DNA from: Laburnicola sp. R22_1
Taxonomy: Eukaryota > Ascomycota > Dothideomycetes > Pleosporales > Didymosphaeriaceae
Length of the DNA stretch: 64,000 nucleotides
Direction: 5' to 3'
NCBI GenBank assembly: GCA_014281115.1
Contig: JACONQ010000011.1
Span: forward strand, 496,001-560,000
The notes beneath the pieces were generated by a model. The model was not told the DNA's origin. It searched no databases and saw nothing but the letters and a program-made list of their open reading frames with translations. Positions within the stretch are counted from its first letter, which is position 1; every line of letters starts with the position of its first letter. The position numbers and the translations under genes were made by a program. Positions 22,846 through 33,339 of this stretch are shown here, piece by piece.

Positions 22846-23570
22846 GTGCATTGGCAACCAGTTGTAAAACAACTCAACGAGGAAGCCCCCGAGGTCCAAG
22901 AGTGGATCTTCTCCCGTATAGGGAATTGGGCTCCATTTAGCGACGTCAAGAACCTAGATGTAGGTGATATGCGCCACTTAGCGTTACTCAACCTATCTAT
23001 ACAGAGTGCGAGCGCTCTTAAAGTCAGACGACGTTGGGGCGCTTGGCCTTGATCTACAGTTCGATTGTTCGGGAGTCATCGTACTGACGAGCAGGAAGAA
23101 GATGGGAACAGAAACCGAGGCAATTTTTCGTCCAGTCTGGGTAAGCTTTCCTAGAAGTCGTCTTGCCTTTCCCGCGCACGTTAACATACTGCTTAGATGA
23201 ATTCGCTACGGGAGGTTACAATTGTTAAAATGTACGTAAACAATTTAATTGTCGGGTGTTAAGAATATAGAAAAGTGGACAAGTACCTACGTTGTGGAAC
23301 TTGCAACCAGGGCGGCAGACCCTGTTGTTCGTCAATTAGCCGTCGAGGTAGTCATTGAGAAGTTCGTGCGGCCCAGGATGACCCTAATAATAACGAATTG
23401 TGCAAGCGTCTGCTCGAAGATCGTGCTCGCAAGGCAGAGCAATTGAAACGCGAGATGCAGGAAGAACATTCGGGCGCGAAGACAGTACTGGAGAGCCCGA
23501 ACATCTTAGACGTTAGTAATGTTCTGACTTTGGATCAGAAACGGAAGAGGCGTGGGGTGGGAAGATTTTA
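22846..23570 (+). pseudogene. broken open frames of unknown gene(s)
   Basis: A frame at 22846-23052 (68 residues, beginning VHWQPVVKQLNEEAPEVQEW) and one running from about 23364 to 23571 (reading AAQDDPNNNELCKRLLEDRA, then KAEQLKREMQEEHSGAKTVL and ending QKRKRRGVGRF) both look protein-like. They are separated by stops and a frame change. The second is charged and helical, like the C-terminal end of a nuclear protein. No family is recognised. Since the interval is full of repeats and displaced fragments, I read them as relics and not active genes. Confidence 0.35.
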
Positions 23571-24640
23571 GGATCTGCAATTCCCAGGTCATGTTGTCAA
23601 TGTGAGCGGAAGTTCGAGCTTAATTAGAGACACCATGTGCGAATGGGTGTTGCCTGTTGGGGTTTGATATGAGATTCTGTTCTTTTTTGAGATAAATTAT
23701 GGGTGCTGCCCGTCGCAGTTCAATACAAAATTCCAAGTACAATTAGCGTCCATATTACTTATCCTGAGGTAACACACAGTACTTAAATTTCTGTCCGAGT
23801 GCTACAGGCGTAATAGCAGGCCCGATCCCCACTGGCTCCAGGCTCTGTTCTCTTTCGAGATCAACAGCCCTGGCCACGGCCTCGTCCAGCGCCTTATCCA
23901 GCGCCTCGGCCTACTCCTTCTTAAAACGCTTAAAGGTATTTACTTTTGGGTCTTCGTCCTAAGATGCTTGGTCCCCCACAACATAGTCTCGAAATCGCAA
24001 CACCATTCCCATCGTCCCTTTACTTTATCCCAATAGTAGCCAGCAAAGAGTCACATCATCCACCTTTCCGCAAGCTAGGATGTGGAGGTTGACTCAGAGG
24101 GCAACACTCCAGAGGACGGGGACACATCATCGAAACCCGCGAAGTAGAAAGCCCGCTGGGCACAGCCATTAACAACTCAATCGCCACTGCGCAAGCCGAA
24201 GCCCCGCAAAGTGAGCTCTTGGAACATACACGACCCGATGTCGTGCTGGGCGAGCGAACCAAGAAGCGGCAGAGCGCTCTTTCAAGGAAATCAGACGTAC
24301 TTACCTCAGCCCTGCATCACCGCCTCATCCAATAGGCCTCGGCCTTTCCAAAGCGGTCGATGAAGTCTCGGAGATGCTATAGCCAAGCAGATATACTCCT
24401 TCTTCGCGTAGACTTATCAGAGAATTCGTACGCGACTACATGAAAGAGCAGGACCTGATTAACTCAGACGATTGAGATCGACGAAGGCACGTAAGCGAAA
24501 GGCATCCGAGAATGGAAAGAAGACGGAAATTTCCCAGTAGCCGCGGCTAAGCTGGACTCTGTCTGTCATTAAAGCTGTCTTTCTGGAACTTCGCGACATA
24601 GGGTTCAGCAAAGTCCACCGTAGCCGCAGCAAGAGTACTG
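23571..24640. other. gene-free decayed region
   Basis: Apart from the inverted-repeat element at 23724-23796 there is nothing I can support here. Open frames are short, with no recognised motif. Composition alternates between AT-rich and coding-like patches, suggesting old inserted fragments. Confidence 0.35.
23724..23796 (-). mobile_element. MITE-like element (copy D)
   Basis: About 73 bp. On the minus strand it starts GGACAGAAATTTAAGTACTG, has the shared core TGTGTTACCTCAGGATAAGT and ends TTGTACTTGGAATTTTGT, so both inverted termini are present though diverged from the pyc copies. Confidence 0.6.
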
Positions 24641-24950
24641 GTACCACTAGCCAGGTGACCAGCTGAAACCTATCTCTGGGTAAACGTGGTAGCATGGCGG
24701 ATGAGGCAGTTGATTCCGACGAAGAGGCTGATGATGATATGATGCCGACAGCAGAGCGCGCCAGAGTAGGAAGAAGAGACTGAAAGGGAACAGTTCCGCC
24801 GTGAACGGGGAGGACGAAGAAGAAGTAGAAGAAAACGCTGGTTCGGTGCTTCCCTCGCGCAACAAGCTTGAAGCCCGCTCGAACACGCCACGAAGAGGAC
24901 GGAGAGTGGGAGTCTTGCTGTCTGGAGTACCTAGGTATAACACCATGCGT
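24640..24950 (+). pseudogene. relic of an acidic nuclear-type protein gene
   Basis: Starting near 24694, one frame reads MADEAVDSDEEADDDMMPTA and stops at 24781. Another continues with LKGNSSAVNGEDEEEVEENAG and ends in an arginine-rich piece (ARSNTPRRGRRVGVLL). Alternating acidic and basic low-complexity tracts resemble tails of chromatin or cohesin-associated proteins, but nothing specific can be named. The frame break and lack of an upstream domain argue for a relic. Confidence 0.3.
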
Positions 24951-25059
24951 TAGAATAGAATCTTTTTCTTTTTGCGGTTCAGTTTTAGATGTGAAGAGAC
25001 AGACACACATGCACTTACGCTTCACGCTACTCCCTCAAGTCTTGTTCTCTTGCGAAAAA

Positions 25060-25395
25060 GCCCAAGTTCCCCATCTATACTACACGTGTTACCCCAGGAT
25101 AAGTAATACAACTACAGCTTCTGCAAAACAACTAGTCCCTACCGCTATGGTTCAACTATTCGCGTAGTGCTGGGTCCGCCAACGTTAACGGTTCAGTCTC
25201 GCCAGGTACATTAATGTACGTACCAGTGACCTTATAGAACAGCCCAAGTTCCCCATCTATACTACACGTGTTACCCCAGGATAACGAATACAATTACAGT
25301 TTAGGTAGAGCAATTAGTACCTACCGCGATGCTTCAAATATTCCTAACTTTGCAGAGTGCCAGGCCTGCCAACGTGGTTCAGTCCCACCAGGTAG
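25060..25395. repeat. 182-bp-period tandem duplication containing element core (copies E, F)
   Basis: Two direct copies start at 25060 and 25242. Both begin GCCCAAGTTCCCCATCTATA, continue through CACGTGTTACCCCAGGATAA and later share CTACCGC...ATGxTTCAA and TTCAGTC.C.CCAGGTA. The first 50 bases are almost identical and the rest about two-thirds alike. The core GTGTTACCCCAGGATAA is the same as that of the inverted-repeat elements elsewhere in the window. Confidence 0.7.
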
Positions 25396-26316
25396 GTATT
25401 CGTGACCTAGAAGTTCAAATCGCCCAACGCCCAACATTGCTTTGTTCGCTAATCATCACAAGCGCGACGTCTACGACGACTTCCAAAAAAAAGATCACTG
25501 TCATTATCAACAAGAACACAGCAGGCGCAGAAGCTCGTGACAGGATCCGTGAAGCTTTCTTTCTGCCTTCATAATGTTAATGCTCAGCTAAAACAACGAA
25601 CACTCTACACTAATAAAAAAAAGAACAAGACTCTTTTCCACCCCTCAGCACAGAATGCCGCATGATCCACAAACTTCTTATCAAACATCCAGCCCAGCAC
25701 CCCCGGCATGTTCTTCACATGCACCCTGCGCCTACGTAAACATTTCTAAGGGTTTTTTTTTTTAGAAAACAATGGCCCACTAGCTGCGCTGGCTAACTTT
25801 CTACACAAGAATAAAAAAAGAAGTAGCCCTAAAGACAGATAGTTCGGCGGAGCAGCGCGAAGCAGTTTATTAAAAGCTTTAGGCCATAGTAGTCCTAACG
25901 CTCGAAACTTGTCATGAGCTCCTCCAACTCCTCACTAACAATAAGGAGCTTAGGAGACGCACTGGTTTTTTGGAAGAGCCTCTTTTAGATAGGCTCTCGC
26001 GGTGCGGCAGTCTCGTTTTCTTCGGCTTTGGGTGTGAGCTGGACCTCATGTGCTCAAGCGATCTGGGGAATGCGCCATGCATTTGCGTACGAAGGAAGAC
26101 TTGGGTAAGGTTACGCGAAGAATGAGTGTACCCATTAGCTAGGAGGGTGATGATATATCTATAATATATATATTGTGGAGGGAGGGATATACGTAGGTGC
26201 CAAGCCTCTCTCTCCCTCTCTATTACTCACTCCACCCTTCCCCCCCATAAAAAAAACAACACACCATCTTCCTATTCAAAAACAAAACACAAAAACAAAC
26301 AAATTCACCCTCAAAT
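25396..26316. other. gene-free AT-rich region upstream of tRNA-Gly 3' end
   Basis: There are no supported genes. Homopolymer A and T runs occur at about 25485, 25612 and 25755, with an AT-rich tract at about 26155-26175. Nothing else can be identified. Confidence 0.4.
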
Positions 26317-26414
26317 TGCACCTTCCGGGAGTCGAACCCGAGCCAATTGCTGCCGATGTTTTTGGAGAAATCCCGGAATGGAAGGCAATTATCCTACCGC
26401 TGGACCAAAGGTGC
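26317..26414 (-). tRNA. tRNA-Gly(UCC) with intron
   Basis: On the minus strand the acceptor stem GCACCTT pairs fully with AAGGTGC, followed by discriminator A. D arm GTCC-AGCGGTA-GGAT, anticodon stem ATTGC/GCAAT, and T arm TCGGG-TTCGACT-CCCGG are all present. The anticodon loop is CTTCCA(A), anticodon TCC, interrupted after position 37 by a 27-nt intron containing GGGA, which can pair with the anticodon as in other eukaryotic tRNA introns. Internal promoter box A (TGGTCCAGCGG) and box B (GGTTCGACTCC) fit RNA polymerase III consensus. A T-rich run beyond the 3' end, read on its own strand, can terminate transcription. Confidence 0.92.
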
Positions 26415-29400
26415 TTGAGTTGAGATGTGGGGAAATTTTTGAGCTGAGAAATGGAATACCAAGGATAGTGAGCGGATGGTAAAGTGGGGGATTAGGAGAG
26501 AGAGGTTGTGTGTGTGTGTGGCATGAAGCGAGTGCGGGGATGCCGTGCGGAAGGTGGGGCTGTGCTCGGGCAGCGGCTCATGGCATCGTGATGAGGCAGG
26601 GGCGATGCGATGGGGGGATTACACAAGCGCGTGGCTGCACTGGGGACAGTCTGTCTTGTTCTGCTCTATAATTCTACAGTAGGTTGCTGGGTTGAAAGGA
26701 TGAGTGCTGCGTGTGTGGTACCGCAGAAGGGGCGATGGGCGAATATTTGGGTACTTTGACTTTTGGCTTGCAGGTGTAGACCTATGTGTGGGCGGGGTGT
26801 GGCTCGATTGATAAGACAATGTGCGTGCAGGTTGGTTATAACATGTGGCGCGAAAACTAGACACTCTGTTTGCGTGTAAAGGTAGGTGGCAGTAGCATTT
26901 GTGAGAGAAGGTCGAGTTGTGTGTAAACGGTCATCAATGAATGAAGAATCCTAAAAGATACGTAAATGGATGGGCTTTTCCTACAAAGCCAAGTTCAATG
27001 ACAATATACGAATAAAACATCTTCATCTTCAGACGTACACAGTAGTCGGAGAATACTCTGAGCAACCTTCCGAATTAATCGTCGAAAGATTTTCTATATC
27101 CACGCGCGTAGAGATCAGCAACTTCAGCCATGTACGCGCATCGGTTCCGGCCCCGGGTAGGGCTGCACAAGACCATGCCACACGACGTGCAGTCACGGAA
27201 CAACCGTCCACACGAATCTTCTATCCTGCTTCCAATCGTGCAACGCGCATGTGGCGCGAGCGATAAAAAGAATCAAAAAATCTTTACCCAAGCGACTCGG
27301 CGAGTCCCACGGTATGTTTCCTCGTTTCCTCGTTGAGAGTGGAAACTTGAAGCCACAACGCGCGGAAGGACGCGCCACGGCCCACCGCAAGCGAAACCTA
27401 CGGCTATCGGCCCAGTTGTGGAAACGGCGCCGAAATATCTGCGAGACCATTTGAAGATCTCGATTCGACAGGGTGTTTGCCTGTGTTTGGGTGGGTTGGA
27501 GTGCCACGTCGTGCCACATGGTGCCACACCAAGATGGTTGAAAAGAAGAGATGCTTGCGACCAACGGGTATTCGGCTGCCTGCGGAACCGGTGGCCGTCC
27601 CATGGGTTGCTTTGCAGCGAACTAGGAATCTATCCGCGAGTAGGACGTGGAGTGCGATACCTCCCATGTCACATTGAAGGATCCAAACCGGCGTGATGGT
27701 GGTGCACTGCCACGACGCTTGGATCTACCGTTAGCAGTTTGATGCGAAGAAACTTTCCAAGATGCAAATGGCAAATGCTCGCAAAAGGAGAGTCGAGCTT
27801 TAGAAACAGAAGCGAGGTGGCCGCGTGTGTCTCTAACTTGATAAATCAAGTTGTAACTCAACTTGGGAGACGACTGTTCCGTACATATGTACATATGTAC
27901 TGTACCTGCCGATCGTCCATCCGAGCAGGCCGGGCTGGGAAAGTGGTGCCGGAGGCTCAAACCCATCGCACATGGCGTTCGATGGCCTCTGACGGGTGGC
28001 TGAACAGTGAAGACTGAAGAGCATGTCTCGCCCAGGCCGATCAAGTCTCTGCTCGTATGTGGACGGAAGGGCGGCAAAAGCTGCTTCATGGTCGCCGCCC
28101 TCGGTCAGACAGAGGCAAGCGGCAACGCTAGGGGCTGCAAGATGGCAAGATGGTGTGGCGCGAGGATGTTGATGTAGATTAGCCACGGTGAATGGAGGGA
28201 TGGGTGACGACATCAGGCTATAGGACGACGCTCGTTGGTGCGGTGCCACGGGCATGGCACCGTTCAGGGCCGGCCAGTGAACTCGTTTGGAACTGTCTTG
28301 CGGAGCCGGTGCAGCGCGAGCCGGGCGGCGGCGAGACGTGAATGGCGCTGGCGGTTCTGGTTCTGGGTTCCTGTTCCAGCACCGAGCAGGGTGAGGGCGC
28401 CGCCACTTTGCACAGCCTGCCGCGTGTGAGGGATGCCGCGCTCTCCGGCCAGACTGTGCACGCACGCACGATGCTCCACCGCGCGCTCGCTTGCCGTCGC
28501 ATCAGTTGCTGCCCCTCGTGGTGTGCTGTTTCGAGCGTGTCGCTGTCGCCGTCTTGTGCGTGCTTGTAAGTTTTTCCACGCTTCTGCTTCTTGCTTGGGT
28601 CTGTGTTGCATTTCATCGGCGCTGCGCTAGCTCGGCAGGCGTGCAGCCACACATCTGGGCGCTGCTTGCCAGGGTTCGTCATCGGAACGGCCAGCGGCCA
28701 GCGGCCAGCCTTGAGCCTGCCTCTGCCTGCACCCTCGAGCGCGCTGCCAGCCAGCACGCCTCCCAGTCTCCCATCCCACCACCCTCTGCACGCTGCCTCT
28801 GCTCGCTGCCTCTGCACGCTTCCTCTGCACGCTGCCTCGGCTCGCTGCCTCTGCACGTCGCCAGCGCTGCCAGGTCCGCCGACTCGCCTCTCTTCTGGGC
28901 CCTGCGAACGGTACCTGGCGCCTCCTGCCGCTAATCGCCCTCGCCCGCCCGCTCAGCTCCAGCCTCACTTCCCAAGGGTTCCGTGCCCGCTCGACATCGA
29001 CCCGGCTCGCCCGCTGCCAGTGCCAGTGCCAGTGCCGTCGCCCGTCGCAGCGGCCTCCGTTCGCGCCATAGCATTCTCCGACGCCGCCCAGCTGCATTGC
29101 ATTCCCGCTGCGCGCCGTCTCTATTAATCCGCTATCCCAGCACCGACCGCAGACCACAGCCTGTGGCTGAAAACCAACTGCAGCCGCATCCTGCAACACC
29201 CTGCAACAACATCTTGCGACACCCCCGACCGCGTCGCAAAAGCTGGCTCGCTCGCGCAGCCCACTTGCCTGGAGGATTCGTTGGCGGCGAATGCTGCCAT
29301 GAGCCTTGGCTGATCTTGTCACTGAGGTTCCAAGCCGCGCAGCGTTAAAACACTGCAACACTAGGTGTGTGGTCTTGCGCAGCGCCGACTGCACCCTGCC

Positions 29401-29519
29401 GTGCCGACATACACGGTCCACCCGCGCGCACATGGTGCCAGGCGACTCTGCGAGTGAAATGCTGACCTGGACAAAGGACTGTCGACATCATACGCTCCAA
29501 CCGCTCTCCTCCATACCCC
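26415..29519. promoter_or_regulatory. long gene-free region and upstream region of zinc-finger gene
   Basis: About 3 kb without a supported gene. Long frames on both strands (for example 28627-29433, minus) are products of high GC and simple repeats. A palindromic TACATATGTACATATGTAC lies at about 27884-27902. A short tandem repeat with unit close to CGCTGCCTCTGCACG runs about 28787-28860, and CAGTGC repeats at about 29013-29035. The last 1 kb, CT/GC-rich, is probably promoter and 5' leader of the zinc-finger gene. Confidence 0.45.
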
Positions 29520-31337
29520 ATGGCTGCGTCTACGCGAGCCATCACGCCGACGCACACGGGCCCTTTACCCGTGCCAAACAGGACGGCCACGCCCAATTCG
29601 CACGCGGGCGCGACCTTTGGTGCTCATCTCACCAAGTCGCCGCGGGGTCTCTCGCCAAGACACTCGCCACAGCCGCTCCCTGGCGCTGCTGCCCTCGACG
29701 ACGAGCGCCGGCGACAACAAACATCAGTGCGACAGACCACGCCAAACCCCGCGCTTGCCGCCGTGCAGAGTCTCATTGGCACCGCTCAGTCTGCAGTAAA
29801 CAACCACAAAGACGCGCCAGCGCACATGAGCGGGCCCGTGGAAAAGGCACAGAGGGCCTTGGTCATTCCCGAGTCGACCGGAATGACGGGCGACAACATG
29901 CAAACGAGCCCGGTGAGCTTGTCTAGCTTCGGCTCTGGGGACGACACAAACGCGCCCGCTGCGACGGCTCCGCCTATGACCATGGGAGGACAAGAAGACG
30001 CGCACCAGCAGCGTCAGCAACCCCCAGCGCAGCCGCACCACCAGCACATCGCACCCAATCCGGGTGAGGGTCCCGGTAATCGTGCCTTCACCTTTCCTGG
30101 GCCGTTACCGCCAGAACATGACCCGCGCGCCCCAACGCGCCAGATGAGCTTGCCCGGCTACCAAAACAGTCCAAAGTCGCCAAACGCCAAACGCCACAAG
30201 TGTCCATACTGTTCTACCGATTTCACGCGACACCATAACCTGAAAAGCCATCTTTTGACGCACAGCCAGGAGAAGCCATATGAATGTCCCACTTGCCAGG
30301 CTCGTTTCCGGCGTCTACATGATCTCAAACGCCATACGAAGCTTCATACCGGCGAACGCCCGCACACCTGCCCCAAATGCGGCCGTAGATTTGCCCGTGG
30401 AGATGCATTGGCCCGACATAACAAGGGACAGGGCGGGTGCGCAGGTCGTCGATCTAGCTTTGGAATTGACAATGAGGACATGGCGGACGGCAAGGGGGAC
30501 GACGGCATGGATGGCGTCATGTACCATGGCGAAGACGGTGAAGGAGACGACGACGAGGATGGACGACGTATCAGTGAACCAGCGCGTAAGAGGCAAAATA
30601 CTGGAAGCTCTACGCAAGGTTCGTATCGTCAGCACTCCAGTACCTACCCGCCCCTTGCTGCCAATCGTGCGCCGTATGCCAGCAATAATTTATATCCACC
30701 TGCGCCTAGTGGTCCTTCGCCTAATCATTCGACTAATATTTCGCCAAAATTAGCTCCTGGAAGCCTTTCATCTCTTCATTATACGGCCACTCAGGCGAAC
30801 ATGTTTAGCCAGGGAGGTCCGCCGATGACGGAAAGTCCAAAGCCGCTTTCCCCAGGCCAGCAAGAACAACACCGCCTCGGTGGACACGATGGCAGCATAC
30901 CAAACCCACGCTCGCCTAATACCCACCCCAATTTCGCCCGGGCTACTAGTCGGGGATCGCCCTCGATGGGCATGGCGCCTCCCCAGGGAAATAGTGGTCC
31001 CCATCTGCCTGCCCTTCCCGGGTTGGCACCCAGCATGCTTCCGAAGCAGAACTCTCAGGGTGGTAAGAACGGCCCTAGCCTGCTCCAGCATCAGCAAGTG
31101 CCCGTATCCAACTCGCAACCGAGCAGCATATCAAGTCACGGTGCGAGCAGCGGCGGCAGCATGCGAGAAGTTCTAGGCAATCAAGGCCTCGACATGTGGC
31201 AGTATGTACGGGATGTTGAGGCGCGCATGGCGAAAATGGCATCGGAGCACGAGGCTAAGATGAGCACGTTGCAGACGGAGGTTACGACGTTACGCGCGCA
31301 GCTTGCGCAGCAACATGCGCAGAATACCCAGCAGTAG
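29520..31337 (+). CDS. C2H2 zinc-finger transcription factor
   Basis: A single 605-codon exon. Three consecutive zinc fingers occupy residues about 226-305: HKCPYCSTDF...HLLTH, YECPTCQARF...HTKLH and HTCPKCGRRF...ARH followed after six residues by a cysteine, so finger 3 is C2HC. Linkers SQEKPY and TGERPH are canonical, which supports sequence-specific DNA binding in the nucleus. The fingers are followed by a strongly acidic stretch (residues about 318-350), Pro/Ser/Gln-rich disordered regions suited to activation, and a C-terminal coiled coil from about residue 555 (WQYVRDVEARMAKMASEHEA) that could mediate dimerisation. Fungal regulators with this finger arrangement exist, but I cannot assign an orthologue or target genes. 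Confidence 0.9.
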   Translation: MAASTRAITPTHTGPLPVPNRTATPNSHAGATFGAHLTKSPRGLSPRHSPQPLPGAAALDDERRRQQTSVRQTTPNPALAAVQSLIGTAQSAVNNHKDAPAHMSGPVEKAQRALVIPESTGMTGDNMQTSPVSLSSFGSGDDTNAPAATAPPMTMGGQEDAHQQRQQPPAQPHHQHIAPNPGEGPGNRAFTFPGPLPPEHDPRAPTRQMSLPGYQNSPKSPNAKRHKCPYCSTDFTRHHNLKSHLLTHSQEKPYECPTCQARFRRLHDLKRHTKLHTGERPHTCPKCGRRFARGDALARHNKGQGGCAGRRSSFGIDNEDMADGKGDDGMDGVMYHGEDGEGDDDEDGRRISEPARKRQNTGSSTQGSYRQHSSTYPPLAANRAPYASNNLYPPAPSGPSPNHSTNISPKLAPGSLSSLHYTATQANMFSQGGPPMTESPKPLSPGQQEQHRLGGHDGSIPNPRSPNTHPNFARATSRGSPSMGMAPPQGNSGPHLPALPGLAPSMLPKQNSQGGKNGPSLLQHQQVPVSNSQPSSISSHGASSGGSMREVLGNQGLDMWQYVRDVEARMAKMASEHEAKMSTLQTEVTTLRAQLAQQHAQNTQQ

Positions 31338-33339
31338 TGTTGTTTGGGGTCGCATTTGTGGTGAGGAGCGCGCACGTGGCAAGTGTTTGTACCAGTATGG
31401 ATCAACAACGACGGCTATCGAGATTATAAGCAACTCGTGGAAGTGTATGCGCGGCACGTACGAGCGTTAGCGATAGGCGTTGGAAGGCGCATGTATTCCG
31501 AGGAAGAAGAGGGTGCACTAGAGTATAGCATGGCAAGGACACTGGACGGTCCGGACATATACGTACGTACGACTTGGTACTACTGGGTCACGTAAGCAGG
31601 CGGGCGGGCATTTTGGTGGCGTGGCGTGGCGTGGCGTGCAAAGATGGGGTTTTATTCGCATTTCTTCCTCTTTTGCTTCGGCTTCGGCTTCGGCGGGTAT
31701 AAGGGAGGGAGTAGTAGATTTTGGGTCAAACCACGGATGAGCCACACCACGGCCGTCTTATGTTGACTAAACTTTTTTTTTCTTTCTTTGCTTTAAAGGG
31801 TATGTCATGTCTTGCTGGTTTGTCTACGAAATTTTCGACATTGTATTTTTAGCGGGGATGGTGGATGAGTTGGGATGGAAGGATTGTGGGGATTGTGTTG
31901 GGGTGGAGAGCGTGTACAGTCTAGCTCTCTGGCTCTTTGAGGTTTTTGTTTTTGCTAAGTCGATCGATGTGTGGCGTGGTGAATAGATGGATGTTTGTTT
32001 GTTTGACGCTTTTTTTGGTCTTTTGGACTTGGGCGTGTTGTGTTGTGGTGCTTGTGTGTGATGTAGATATTTCCAAGGTTGGGTATCTTGTGGGTTGAAA
32101 ATGAATTGCGATAGGGTGAGTGTGAGGAACTGGACTGGACTAGATTAGGGATGAGGGAGCATAGTATAGATGGTTGGTTGGTTGGTTATGTGATGATTCA
32201 TGGGTTTTGATGTGATATAAGTGATAGGTATTGCCTTGTATGCGAACGGTTAACCAAAGTGTGAGGGTGAGGGAGTTGCGGTGTGATAATAGGTTTTAGT
32301 TAATGCATAGTAGTGTGTGTAATTAATGTGCGTTGCGTTGCGTTGGTTGTATGCGAACGATTAACCGAAGTGTGCGGAAGTTGTAACTTGTGGGGTGTTG
32401 GACTGGATGGGAGAGGCTAGAGTGTAGGTAGTATCTATTAAGCGTAGAGCGACTCGAGTAATGCCAGCGAATCAGTGGCTCTTGATGCTGTCTAACTAAC
32501 TTCAAACAGGTGAAGTCTTTGTGAGACGTGAGGTGGTGGTTTCATCGGTTGGCGTGAGCGTCTAGAGCTTGATCCTATGGGCATGTGTATGCCAATCGTG
32601 ACGGGGGAAATTGCATGTACAGCGTCGCGGCGGCATCTGGATTCTGGGGTGCCCAGCGAGGATCCCTGTCCCCGCAGACGGCTACCCATAACAACGGTAG
32701 ACAGGCGGCGCGCAGGTGTTGCCCGGGCTGGAATTCTTCGTGGCCATCTCGTCTGCAATTCGTCGGCGCGTGTCGGTGTTGACGTGTGGACCCTGACGAG
32801 TGAAACGAGCTGGTTGCCGCCGCGATTTCTATTTGTTGTCGTAAACACCAGACCGGCGCGGAGGGCCGACTCCGACGGCAGAATACTTGCTTTGCACGCG
32901 CTGGTGACTCCGCGCAACCGCTTTACACAGCGCTGCGTGGATTGGGCCTTGGTGCGTCCGCGGTTGTTGAGCGTCCTACCTGGAGTTCGGCCCGCATTGC
33001 ATTCGAGAGGTGCGCTCTGGAATGGAACTGCCACCGAGGGTGCCTGCTACTAATTTCCCGCAGTGACTCCCCGCGACTGCTGCACGCCTTCACCTCTCTC
33101 GACACAGTTTCGCAGTAGCTGCGTATCCGGCCGCATTCGCGTAGGAATCCCCGCTCCCCCGCCGACGCCTGTCACCGTTGCGACTTCGACTGCGAGACCG
33201 ACTGCGAGACCGACTTGGACGCCCGCGTCGCATCGCACGCACGCCCTCCAGCACTCGCCCTCAAGCGTCCAGCGCCCCCGATTCGTTCCTGGACAGCCCT
33301 CGCCGAGACGCATACGCCCGCTGGGAACCTGAGAGAGCC
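31338..33339. promoter_or_regulatory. intergenic, zinc-finger 3' end and kinase promoter/leader
   Basis: No gene is supported. The first part is T- and GT-rich, like 3' UTR. A motif GTATGCGAACG(G/A)TTAACC occurs twice (about 32238 and 32349). The last 300 bp are CT-rich and free of repeats, consistent with leader sequence of the kinase at 33340. Confidence 0.45.

Noticed and set aside
28787..28860. CRISPR-like or regulatory array from the CGCTGCCTCTGCACG repeats
   Set aside because: Units are adjacent without spacers and diverge by slippage; this is a eukaryotic minisatellite.
28627..29433. 268-codon minus-strand frame upstream of the zinc-finger gene
   Set aside because: Arg/Ala/Gly-rich low-complexity composition, overlaps simple repeats, no domain, and frames are equally long on the other strand.
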